Source: a virus. Taken from it: a stretch of 59,154 nt of DNA. The translations under genes were made by a program, and so were the position numbers. Each line of letters starts with the position of its first letter. Within the stretch, counting starts at the first letter, position 1. Under the pieces are notes generated by a model, which saw nothing but the letters and a program-made list of their open reading frames with translations, was not told where the DNA came from and did no database searches. The stretch covers positions 1 to 59,154 of the IMG/VR virus record IMGVR_UViG_3300047469_000385; one strand, given 5' to 3'. This document shows, piece after piece, positions 7,897 to 14,169 of this stretch.

Positions 7897-8244
7897 TCAG
7901 GTGCGGCGCGGGATTGGCGCCTCATCCCGGGTGAACATTTGGTCGTGCTTCTCGGCGAACAGCGAGATCTTGCCGCCGCTGCCGACGTGCATCGGCGTGT
8001 CGAGACTGGTGTTCTCGCTGCGGGTACCGCGCTTCGTCGGCACCTTGTAGTCGAGCTTGTGCTTGATCTTCACCTGACTGGATTCGCCGATCTGGCTGAA
8101 GTCCAAGGTGATCACCAGCTTGCCGACCTTGCCGTGGTCGACTACCCCGGCGGCTACTTCGGAAAGGGCATGTCCGATTTGGCTGGCGAACGCGCCGCCG
8201 TTTAGCTCTTCGAGGAACTCGGCGGTATCGGTTGGGGTTGGCAT
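7897..8244 (-). CDS. DUF2303-associated phage protein
   Basis: A 115-residue protein upstream of the DUF2303 gene in the same operon. It is mostly beta-rich with KVGKLVITLDFSQIGESSQVKI near residue 39, and ends in a basic tail. In related phages the two genes travel together, so a joint function is likely, but it is unknown. GGAGA lies upstream of the ATG at 8244. Confidence 0.7.
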   Translation of the reverse strand: MPTPTDTAEFLEELNGGAFASQIGHALSEVAAGVVDHGKVGKLVITLDFSQIGESSQVKIKHKLDYKVPTKRGTRSENTSLDTPMHVGSGGKISLFAEKHDQMFTRDEAPIPRRT

Positions 8245-8339
8245 GGATGTTTCTCCGGGATGGCCAACAGGCCGCTAGGGGGAAGGTTGAATTGCGATTG
8301 GCGAAGGCGCTGGCGCACCTGGTTGTTGATGCGTTTCAT
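8202..8339 (-). CDS. Small coupled basic ORF
   Basis: A 45-residue reading frame starting at ATG 8339, which overlaps the upstream stop as ATGA. The N-terminal half is basic (MKRINNQVRQRLRQ) and could contact nucleic acid; the C-terminal half is Pro/Ser rich and overlaps the next gene by 43 bp. The coupled start supports translation, but the overlap leaves doubt. Confidence 0.4.
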   Translation of the reverse strand: MKRINNQVRQRLRQSQFNLPPSGLLAIPEKHPCQPQPIPPSSSKS

Positions 8340-8797
8340 GCTGCTTTCTGCTGGCTCCAGATTCCCGCGGCGTCAAACACCCGGGCGGCCTGTTCTTCAG
8401 TCAGTGAGACTTCGGCGGGGATGGCGATCCAGCCCGAGGCCACCCGATGATTCGGATTGCTCTCGGCGACCAGGTCCTTGTAGGTTTCCTCGATCACGTC
8501 TTCGAGGTGCACAGCCAGATAGTTGCCTTGGGGCGCAACCTCGACTGACTTGGTGTAGCGATGCCCGCGCTGATCGCGACACTGGACGCTGACATAGATC
8601 GTCCAGCGGTGGGCAACGTCGCAGACCGCGTCGGCGATGCGCTGGCCCGGCGGGATGCTCTTGCAGTTCTTCCAGTTGATCATGCCTTGGCGACCGCTTG
8701 GGTCGATGTTTACTACCGCGACGTGGTTGGTGCTGAGCAGAGCCCGGCAGGACCGCTCTATCCGGGCTTGCATGTTGTTAGGTTTGCGCTTACTCAT
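8336..8797 (-). CDS. Hypothetical phage protein
   Basis: A 153-residue protein, basic at the N-terminus (MSKRKPNN), with a central domain containing HVAVVNIDPSGRQGMINWKN near 25 and an acidic helix EDVIEETYKDLVAES near 98. Function unknown. It overlaps both neighbours by 4 bp, so it is an integral part of the early operon. Confidence 0.7.
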   Translation of the reverse strand: MSKRKPNNMQARIERSCRALLSTNHVAVVNIDPSGRQGMINWKNCKSIPPGQRIADAVCDVAHRWTIYVSVQCRDQRGHRYTKSVEVAPQGNYLAVHLEDVIEETYKDLVAESNPNHRVASGWIAIPAEVSLTEEQAARVFDAAGIWSQQKAA

Positions 8798-9027
8798 AGA
8801 GACTCCGTGATACGCCTCAGTGCGATCCGCTCTGCGTGGGATGGGGAAGGGCGGCGGCGCTTCAAGATGGTGCCGGGATCGATCTTGTCCGAGCGGGGCG
8901 GACGTTGCTCTGGCTTGAAGTCGGCAGCCGGTTCAGCCTTGCCGCCAGCGCCAAAGAACTGATCAATTTTTCGGTTTATGTCGTCGATCATCGCGTCTCG
9001 CGGGTTACGCATTGGTACGCCGATCAC
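8794..9027 (-). CDS. Hypothetical phage protein
   Basis: A 77-residue basic protein with a Lys/Arg/Pro-rich middle (PEQRPPRSDKIDPG, ILKRRRPSPS). The start is taken as GTG 9027 because it overlaps the upstream stop (GTGA); ATG 9012 is the alternative. Possibly nucleic-acid binding, judging only from charge. Confidence 0.6.
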   Translation of the reverse strand: MIGVPMRNPRDAMIDDINRKIDQFFGAGGKAEPAADFKPEQRPPRSDKIDPGTILKRRRPSPSHAERIALRRITESL

Positions 9028-9299
9028 TGCGCACCTGCCTTCAGGTGGGAGGCCTGATTCTCAAACTGGATCGCCATATCCAGCGCCGCTTGGTAGGTCC
9101 AGCGAAAGGCCTTGGTTTTGTTGGTGACCAGGTCGACGACGTGATAGGCCTTGCCTACCGTCTTCACCTGAAAGCGCACTTTCTTCTCAGGCATCGCCAA
9201 ACCGACGAGACGGGCGAACTCTCCACGGGCTGCATGGGTGCGAATCATCAAGGCGCCGAGGACATCCCGGCGCTGTTGCATCAGTTGGTGCATTTGCAT
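9024..9299 (-). CDS. Hypothetical phage protein
   Basis: A 91-residue protein starting MQMHQLMQQ at 9299 behind GAGGGA. It contains EKKVRFQVKTVGKAYHVVDL near residue 39, followed by an Ala-rich helix. Function unknown. It is the first gene after a 134-bp gap in the otherwise tightly packed operon (9300-9433). Confidence 0.65.
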   Translation of the reverse strand: MQMHQLMQQRRDVLGALMIRTHAARGEFARLVGLAMPEKKVRFQVKTVGKAYHVVDLVTNKTKAFRWTYQAALDMAIQFENQASHLKAGAQ

Positions 9300-9433
9300 G
9301 GTTGATCCCTCGGTTTGGGTTGAACCGTCAGGTAATCCTTGGCGGTTAACGGAAAGAAATTTCCAGTTAGGTGCAATTTGTTTCCGAGTTGGTTGCATCC
9401 CACTGCCCACTCAGAGAATGGGCAGAAGTGATG

Positions 9434-9583
9434 CTATCGAGCGAAGCGAAACCACATCACCATGCCCAGAGCGAGACCAGAGATGACTCCGGCCAGGTAT
9501 GCGATGGAGATGATGTGAAGAAAGCTCGCTCCCACAAGCAGGGAAAGGCCCAGCAGGATTGCAGTGAGCAAGCGGCTGATCAC
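9434..9583 (-). CDS. Small two-span membrane protein
   Basis: A 49-residue, very hydrophobic protein starting with GTG 9583, which overlaps the stop of the TAXI-like gene (GTGA). Two membrane helices are likely (about 4-22 and 25-45) with a basic tail FRFAR. Its coupling to a secreted binding protein is notable: it could be a membrane partner of that protein, although it is far too small to be a TRAP permease. Confidence 0.6.
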   Translation of the reverse strand: MISRLLTAILLGLSLLVGASFLHIISIAYLAGVISGLALGMVMWFRFAR

Positions 9584-10467
9584 CGCACCACCTTCACGAC
9601 GCTGTTGATGCCCTTGTCGACGGCGCGCCGAACTTTCTTGGCCTCATCCGGCGACAGGCTTGCCAGGTAGTCGTTGTTGAACACGATCTGGGCGCGCAGA
9701 CAGTAGGTCTTCGGGTCCTTGAAACTGTTCGAAGTGTCGAGGCCGCTACGTGCTTCCTTGGGAACCGCGCAGTGGCGATAGAGCGGGTTGTTGTTGGCGT
9801 CTTTTGAGTCTTCGAACGAGCTGTCGTTGACCTCGCCGATCAGGATTTGCTTGCCGAAGTCTTCAGTGATGTCGCTGGTGATCGCACCGGCTCGGCCGAT
9901 GTACAGCATGCCGGCGATCTCGATTCGAACTCCGGCCTTGCTCACGTAGCCCTGGCTAACTGCCTCGGCCGCGCTGTACCAGCTGTCGAACTCGACGATG
10001 CGCGCACCCTCGTAGTCCTTGTCGGTCTTGATCCAGTTGCGCACCGTCACCAGCGCACCCGATCCGGACACCGCGGCGAAGGCGTACTTCTTCGCGACGC
10101 TGTCGTCCTCCATCTTGCCGAAGTCATCGACACCGGCCTTGCTGTGCAGCCAGTAAACGACCTCTTCGTGAGCATCGGTCACCTTGATGTCCGCCGGCAT
10201 CGGCAGGCTGATCACCGAATCGTTTTGAATGACCGCGATGTCGCAGGCGCCGTCCTTCAGTTTCTCGGCGTTCTCGACGCTACCGCCGGTGTTGATCACC
10301 TTGAGGTCGCTGCCGGTCTGCTTGGTGACTGCGCTCCCGATTGCGGATCCGAGTTTCTCGTAGAAGCCACCTTCACCGCCCGTGCAGAAGCGGAGGGTGG
10401 GTGGTGCTGCGCTGGCCATGGCTGAAACACTCAGCAGCACGGCCAGCAATAACGCTTTCGATTTCAT
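9580..10467 (-). CDS. Periplasmic TAXI-type solute-binding protein
   Basis: A 295-residue secreted protein. Residues 1-22 form a Sec signal peptide (ending MASA). The mature part opens with TLRFCTGGEGGFYEKLGSAI and continues with INTGGSVENAEKLKDGACDIA, the pattern of TAXI-family TRAP substrate-binding proteins, which use it to hold the ligand. Four Cys residues could form disulfides in the periplasm. No TRAP membrane subunits are present, so it may bind a ligand or surface factor for the lysogen, or work with the 49-residue membrane protein encoded just after. The start at 10467 gives the proper signal peptide. Confidence 0.75.
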   Translation of the reverse strand: MKSKALLLAVLLSVSAMASAAPPTLRFCTGGEGGFYEKLGSAIGSAVTKQTGSDLKVINTGGSVENAEKLKDGACDIAVIQNDSVISLPMPADIKVTDAHEEVVYWLHSKAGVDDFGKMEDDSVAKKYAFAAVSGSGALVTVRNWIKTDKDYEGARIVEFDSWYSAAEAVSQGYVSKAGVRIEIAGMLYIGRAGAITSDITEDFGKQILIGEVNDSSFEDSKDANNNPLYRHCAVPKEARSGLDTSNSFKDPKTYCLRAQIVFNNDYLASLSPDEAKKVRRAVDKGINSVVKVVR

Positions 10468-10490
10468 GGGCGTTCCTCTGGGTTGGGGGA

Positions 10491-10530
10491 TTTCCCAATG
10501 CAGCCTGGTGCCAAGCTGCATCAGTGAAAT
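10491..10530 (-). promoter_or_regulatory. 5'-UTR hairpin, copy 1
   Basis: On the minus strand, TTTCACTG then a 7-bp stem ATGCAGC/GCTGCAT then TGGGAAA; the outer TTTC and GAAA can also pair across an internal loop. It sits between the stop at 10530 and the start of the TAXI-like gene at 10467. The same element with a changed but still paired stem base lies at 10862-10899. This points to a functional RNA structure. Confidence 0.6.
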
Positions 10531-10841
10531 CAGATGACTGCCGTAAGTGTTTTGGAGCCATCTGCATGCGTGGTGGTGATGTGCATTGCAGAGGCGTTTT
10601 GTGATCGGTGCCCTTGTCGGATGATCTGAGCGGACCTGTTGAAGCGCTCGTTTTTGTTATCGTCTCCATCAGGTAGGTGGGTCGTGCAGGTCAGGCTGGT
10701 ACAGTCTTCGCCGTTCGGGCCTTCGCCGTCATGAGCAATGTCGAAGCTGGCGATCATCGCGATGCCGTGTTCTCGAGTAATTGCGATGATCTGTTGCATG
10801 AGCGGGCTGATCTGGCTGTCGTAAATCTCTTCTTTGTTCAT
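10530..10841 (-). CDS. Hypothetical phage early protein
   Basis: A 103-residue protein and the first gene of the leftward operon after PL. It starts at ATG 10841 (MNKEEIYD). The middle (IAMIASFDIAHDGEGPNGEDC) suggests a small alpha/beta fold; function unknown. Similar small proteins occur at this position in other Pseudomonas prophages, from memory. A conserved hairpin lies about 20 bases upstream of the start. Confidence 0.7.
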   Translation of the reverse strand: MNKEEIYDSQISPLMQQIIAITREHGIAMIASFDIAHDGEGPNGEDCTSLTCTTHLPDGDDNKNERFNRSAQIIRQGHRSQNASAMHITTTHADGSKTLTAVI

Positions 10842-10861
10842 TCGGTGGTTGCTCCGGTTGT

Positions 10862-10899
10862 TTTCCCAATGCACCCGTCACCAGGTGCATCAGTGAAAA
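10862..10899 (-). promoter_or_regulatory. 5'-UTR hairpin, copy 2
   Basis: Second copy of the hairpin at 10491-10530. The flanks TTTCACTG and TGGGAAA are conserved, while the stem is ATGCACC/GGTGCAT, so the C-G pair replaces a G-C pair by a compensatory change. It lies in the PL leader, 20 bases before the first early gene. Confidence 0.6.
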
Positions 10900-11133
10900 T
10901 TCCGTCCAATTACCGCCGGAGGGGCGGAGCGCATTGCTTGCCGGGTCATTCACACGGTTAAGGCGTTTCACCATCGATCAGCCGTACAGGTTGTTCCTGT
11001 CGTTGGCAGGCTTTCGGGCCTGTCTGCTCGCCGGTCGCCGGTAGAGGCAATGCGGTCTGTTGTTTGTTGCGCTGACTGTTAAAGAGCTGCGCGGCTTTCG
11101 CTGCTGGGCCGGTGACGCGTTGGCTTGAGGTGA
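10900..11133 (-). other. Untranslated PL leader
   Basis: About 230 bp of leader between the PL promoter and the hairpin copy at 10862. No convincing gene is present. GCAGCTCTTTAACAGT on the minus strand around 11085 has a weak likeness to an antitermination boxA (CGCTCTTTA), so a nut-like site is possible but not shown. Confidence 0.35.
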
Positions 11134-11162
11134 ATTTAAGCAAGCTGAAATTATTGAGTCAA
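11134..11162 (-). promoter_or_regulatory. PL early leftward promoter
   Basis: On the minus strand TTGACT (11162-11157), a 17-bp spacer and TTAAAT (11139-11134), close to the sigma-70 consensus. Operator copies cover both hexamers, as expected for repressor control. It drives the leftward early operon toward the integrase. Confidence 0.75.
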
Positions 11163-11194
11163 GCATTCTGAAGAAATAAATTCAGCATGCTGAA
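11136..11194. promoter_or_regulatory. OL operator cluster, three sites
   Basis: Three related 14-bp sites spaced 22-23 bp apart: TTAAGCAAGCTGAA (11136-11149), TCAAGCATTCTGAA (11159-11172) and the perfect palindrome TTCAGCATGCTGAA (11181-11194). The last is repeated exactly at 12369-12382 beside cro. The arrangement matches lambda-type OL. Confidence 0.8.
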
Positions 11195-11205
11195 TATGGT
11201 AGGCC

Positions 11206-11231
11206 TAAAAAAGCCCGCATTGCGCGGGCTT
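11206..11231 (-). terminator. Terminator after the cI-distal gene
   Basis: AAGCCCGC / GCGGGCTT type stem at 11211-11231 with a T-run on the minus strand. It ends leftward transcription from the repressor region before PL. Confidence 0.75.
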
Positions 11232-11234
11232 CTT

Positions 11235-11486
11235 TCAGAGTTCGACGTAACTCTTCCATCCGATATGTACGCAATCCTGATCCAAGCGCTCAACCGTAAT
11301 CCCATAAGTTTCATCTAGCTCATGGAGCACTCGCTCCCAGGCTTCGGGCGCCTCATCTTCTCGCCTGGTAACTCTTACCGCCTGATGCTTCTGCACCTTG
11401 GGATCTGAAACCATTTTCTGAATTCGACGGCCCACGTGCTCGTAGGAATTGGGTACGAAGGTAATGTTGGTTGCGCTCTGGTTCAT
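11235..11486 (-). CDS. Small protein between cI and PL
   Basis: An 83-residue protein, start ATG 11486 (MNQSATN). It is charged, with RRIQKMVSDPKVQKHQAVRV near 20 and an acidic middle. It has terminators both upstream (11593-11613) and downstream (11211-11231), so it probably has its own promoter and is expressed in the lysogen, the position of rexAB in lambda. Function unknown; lysogenic conversion or exclusion is an inference from position. Confidence 0.65.
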   Translation of the reverse strand: MNQSATNITFVPNSYEHVGRRIQKMVSDPKVQKHQAVRVTRREDEAPEAWERVLHELDETYGITVERLDQDCVHIGWKSYVEL

Positions 11487-11587
11487 GAAGTCTTCCTTGG
11501 AGTAACTGTATGGATAAACAGTATTTGATTCATAGGAAAACGGCAATACGGAGAGAGTACATTTGTACTCTTTTAGGGGGGCAGGCG

Positions 11588-11613
11588 AAAAAAAGCCCGC
11601 ACTGGGCGGGCTT
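11588..11613 (-). terminator. Terminator after the repressor gene
   Basis: Stem AAGCCCGC/GCGGGCTT (11593-11613) with a seven-T run on the minus strand, 33 bp after the repressor stop. It would end the repressor transcript. Confidence 0.75.
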
Positions 11614-11645
11614 GTGTTGTTCCGTAGCTTAGTGTTTATGGGCCT

Positions 11646-12302
11646 TTACAGCTTTCCGGTCATACGCACTGCAACGCCGATGATTTTGCAGCTCTCATCT
11701 AGCTCAACCATCTTGTAAGCAGGGTTCAACGGCTTCAAATATCTCACTCCACCGTCGTCAACAAGCTTCTTGAAGGTGGCTTCATTGCTGGCCGGTAGCT
11801 TGGCGATCACCAGCTTCCCAGGCTTAACGTCGGCCTCAGTGTCGACCAGTATCAGCATGCCTTCGGGCACGCTGGTTCCGGTTGGTGCCGTCATTGAGTC
11901 GCCTTTTACCTCAAGCCAAAACGCCGGTCCTTTGGAGTCATAGTCAGAAAGCTCATAGCGATCCGAAAAACCGTCCGGGTAGGGTTGGACTGCCTCTTCC
12001 CATGAGCCAGCCGAAACCCAACTGATCACTGGGTACCGGAACATAGCGCTGGGCTGGGTTACCAGTGCCACATTGGATTCTTCACTTGGGTCTCTTTCAG
12101 GACCCTCGCCAATCGCCAGCCATTCAGCTCTAAAGCCGGTAGCTTTCGCAAGGGCGTAAAGATTTTCGGGCCTCAAGCTTTTGCTCTCGCCGGAAATCCA
12201 CTGAGTCACGGCCGAGTTTGCGACTCCGCAAGCGGTGGCAATTTCGCCCTTCTTTTTGCCGCTGGCCGCGATGGCTTTGGCGATACGTTCGTGTCTATCC
12301 AT
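11646..12302 (-). CDS. cI: CI-type repressor with S24 autoprotease
   Basis: A 218-residue prophage repressor. Residues 1-65 form an HTH_3/XRE DNA-binding domain (helices around GEIATACGVANSAVTQW). Residues 90-215 are a LexA/CI-type S24 peptidase with cleavage site A98-G99, nucleophile S136 (GDSM) and general-base K178 (TFKKL). It should hold OL and OR in the lysogen and cleave itself with RecA filaments, so the prophage is expected to be SOS-inducible. It is divergent from the Cro-like gene across the OR region. Confidence 0.92.
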   Translation of the reverse strand: MDRHERIAKAIAASGKKKGEIATACGVANSAVTQWISGESKSLRPENLYALAKATGFRAEWLAIGEGPERDPSEESNVALVTQPSAMFRYPVISWVSAGSWEEAVQPYPDGFSDRYELSDYDSKGPAFWLEVKGDSMTAPTGTSVPEGMLILVDTEADVKPGKLVIAKLPASNEATFKKLVDDGGVRYLKPLNPAYKMVELDESCKIIGVAVRMTGKL

Positions 12303-12326
12303 GGGCCAATATTAAGTTAACTGAAT

Positions 12327-12382
12327 TTAAGCATGAAGCTTGCTGAAGGATTCCTTGACCTTTTTAACTTCAGCATGCTGAA
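12327..12382. promoter_or_regulatory. OR operator region
   Basis: Contains the perfect palindrome TTCAGCATGCTGAA (12369-12382), identical to the OL copy, and a degenerate site TGAAGCTTGCTGAA (12334-12347) that overlaps a further half site TTAAGCAT at 12327. It lies between the divergent repressor and Cro-like genes. Confidence 0.75.
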
Positions 12383-12384
12383 AT
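12355..12384 (+). promoter_or_regulatory. PR early rightward promoter
   Basis: TTGACC (12355-12360), an 18-bp spacer and TGAAAT (12379-12384). The perfect operator palindrome sits over the spacer and -10, so repressor binding would block it. The -10 is a poor match, so the exact element is uncertain. Confidence 0.5.
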
Positions 12385-12411
12385 TAAGGCATGCTCCAAC
12401 GAGGAAGCGAA

Positions 12412-12588
12412 ATGAAGACCCAACAAGTCGCCGAGTTTTTCGGCAACAAAAAGAAATTGGCTGAAGCCCTGGGTATCAAGCCAAGCGCTGTGACCATGTG
12501 GGGCGACACCATCCCTGTCTCCAGGCAGTACCAGATCGAAGTCCTGTCGAAGGGCAAGTTCAAGGCTACTCCTACGCTTGCCGCGTAA
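12412..12588 (+). CDS. cro: Cro-like regulator
   Basis: A 58-residue DNA-binding protein, start ATG 12412 behind GAGGAAG. The helix-turn-helix runs through QQVAEFFGNKKKLAEALGI and PSAVTMWGDTIP, the pattern of lambda/P22-type Cro proteins. Divergent from the repressor; expected to bind the same operators and favour lytic growth. Confidence 0.85.
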   Translation: MKTQQVAEFFGNKKKLAEALGIKPSAVTMWGDTIPVSRQYQIEVLSKGKFKATPTLAA

Positions 12589-12659
12589 CCGCTCGGCACA
12601 GAAACATTCTGGTACGCGTCATGGCATGCAGCCACTGAAACAAAACAGAGGTTTTACGA

Positions 12660-13082
12660 ATGGACGAATTTCTGCGGGCTTGCCAAAGCGCGGTCCTCGA
12701 CAACGAAGCGAAGGTGCTGGCCAGCCAGATGGGCGTTCCCCATGTGAGCCTGCTGCAACGTGCCAACCCCGATAACGATGCCCATCACCTGACCATCGAG
12801 CACCTGTTCGGGATCTTGCTGCACACCGGCGACATGCGTCCGCTCACCGCCTTGGCTGATCAGTTCGGTTTCCATCTGGTGAAAAAAGAAGCCCCGGCCC
12901 CGGAGGCACTCACGGCTTCGATGATGCATGTCGGCAAGGAAATCGCTGACCTGACCATCGCGGTGCATTCGGCTCTCCACGACGGTCACGTCAACCAGAT
13001 CGAGAAGCAGGCAATTAGCAAAGAAATCGGGCATGTCCGCCACGAATTGGACGTGATGGAGCAGTCGGTGAAGGTCGCCTGA
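12660..13082 (+). CDS. CII-family regulator
   Basis: A 140-residue protein of the phage CII-type regulatory family found in Pseudomonas prophages. Residues 1-80 carry a helical DNA-binding region (AKVLASQMGVPHVSLLQRANPD is split around the HTH) and the rest is an amphipathic helical tail. It is the second gene of the rightward operon and would steer the lysogeny decision. A terminator follows at once. Confidence 0.75.
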   Translation: MDEFLRACQSAVLDNEAKVLASQMGVPHVSLLQRANPDNDAHHLTIEHLFGILLHTGDMRPLTALADQFGFHLVKKEAPAPEALTASMMHVGKEIADLTIAVHSALHDGHVNQIEKQAISKEIGHVRHELDVMEQSVKVA

Positions 13083-13098
13083 ATCGAAGACATAAAAA

Positions 13099-13123
13099 AG
13101 CCGACGTACGAGGTCGGCTTTTT
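13099..13123 (+). terminator. Terminator after the CII gene
   Basis: AAGCCGAC/GTCGGCTT stem followed by TTTTC. It lies where lambda has tR1, upstream of the replication genes, and so may be an antitermination control point. Confidence 0.75.
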
Positions 13124-13153
13124 CAACAGCGGTAAAACAATGTGGACCTGATT

Positions 13154-13375
13154 ATGCACAACCAGATCACCTCCGACAATCCCTGCCATGTCGCGACACA
13201 TTTTCGCGATCCGCATTTCGTGTCGCACGCACTGAGCTTTCACCAGTCGGCAGCTTTGTACGCAGCGAACATGGTGCGCCTCCAGTACGCCAAGGAATCC
13301 AAAGCCAAGTTCCGCCGCGAATGCCTGGATCATTTGAAGGCATCACTCGTCCATGAAAATGGGGCGTCGGTATGA
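13154..13375 (+). CDS. Hypothetical early protein
   Basis: A 73-residue protein (ATG 13154; GTG 13142 is a possible earlier start) with His-rich N-terminal half and a basic helix (RLQYAKESKAKFRRECLDHL). Function unknown. It overlaps the replication initiator gene by 4 bp (ATGA), so it belongs to the replication operon. Confidence 0.6.
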   Translation: MHNQITSDNPCHVATHFRDPHFVSHALSFHQSAALYAANMVRLQYAKESKAKFRRECLDHLKASLVHENGASV

Positions 13376-14169
13376 GCAACATTTTCCAACTCAATGCAAA
13401 AAGCCCCGGGGGGTTTACCCGGATGGACAACGACCTATACGAGGCCCTGATTCGGGCCGATTTGTCAGGGCGTGAGCTTCGTGTTGCCCTGGCCATTCAC
13501 CGGCAGACCGCCGGCTTCAATATCGACAGTGCCCGCATTGCTGCTTCCTACATCGCTGAGATGGCGAATATCCACCGTGAAGACGTTTCGCGCATTATCG
13601 GTGAGCTTCTGCGACAACGTGTGATTTATCGCGACGGAGGGAGTAAGGCGCCTATCGGTATTTCTCCTGTTCGCGAGTGGCGAATCGATGCAAAAAATAC
13701 CCGCAAAAGCACCACAAAAAAAGAGCCACAGTGTGGCGCTTTCACCACGTCCTCAGTGGCGTTTCCACCACACAATAAAGACATAAATACAAATACTACC
13801 TCTGACGAGGTAGTCGTCGACGCCGAGCGTCAACCGGAAGCGTCGGCGGAAAAAATCTCCAGAGCGAAAGCCGACTCATGCCCCCACCGAGCCATTGTCG
13901 ACCTGTACCACGAAATCCTTTCCGAGTTGCCAGCCGTAACTCTGATCAACAAAACCCGCCAGCAGAACCTGCAGGGCCGGTGGCGTGAGCACGAAGCCCA
14001 TCGCGACCTGGCGTTCTGGCGCGAGTACTTCGAGTCGGTGAAGGCGTCGAACTTCCTGATGGGCAAGGTTGAGGGCCGTTTCGGCACTAAGCCGTTTCGC
14101 GCGTCGTTCGACTGGCTGATCGCCCCTCGAAACTTCGTGAAGGTCGTCGAGGGGAATTATCATGCGTGA
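13372..14169 (+). CDS. Replication initiator, O-type
   Basis: A 265-residue protein. Residues 10-105 form a winged-helix domain of the phage replication protein O N-terminal family (SPGGFTRMDNDLYEALI through RREDVSRIIGELLRQR-type helices). A variable Ser/Lys linker follows, then a C-terminal helical region (175-265) expected to contact the helicase. Lambda O-like initiators bind an origin inside their own gene, so the low-complexity stretch around 13690-13810 is the place to look for iterons. It overlaps the helicase gene by 8 bp. Confidence 0.85.
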   Translation: MSNIFQLNAKSPGGFTRMDNDLYEALIRADLSGRELRVALAIHRQTAGFNIDSARIAASYIAEMANIHREDVSRIIGELLRQRVIYRDGGSKAPIGISPVREWRIDAKNTRKSTTKKEPQCGAFTTSSVAFPPHNKDINTNTTSDEVVVDAERQPEASAEKISRAKADSCPHRAIVDLYHEILSELPAVTLINKTRQQNLQGRWREHEAHRDLAFWREYFESVKASNFLMGKVEGRFGTKPFRASFDWLIAPRNFVKVVEGNYHA

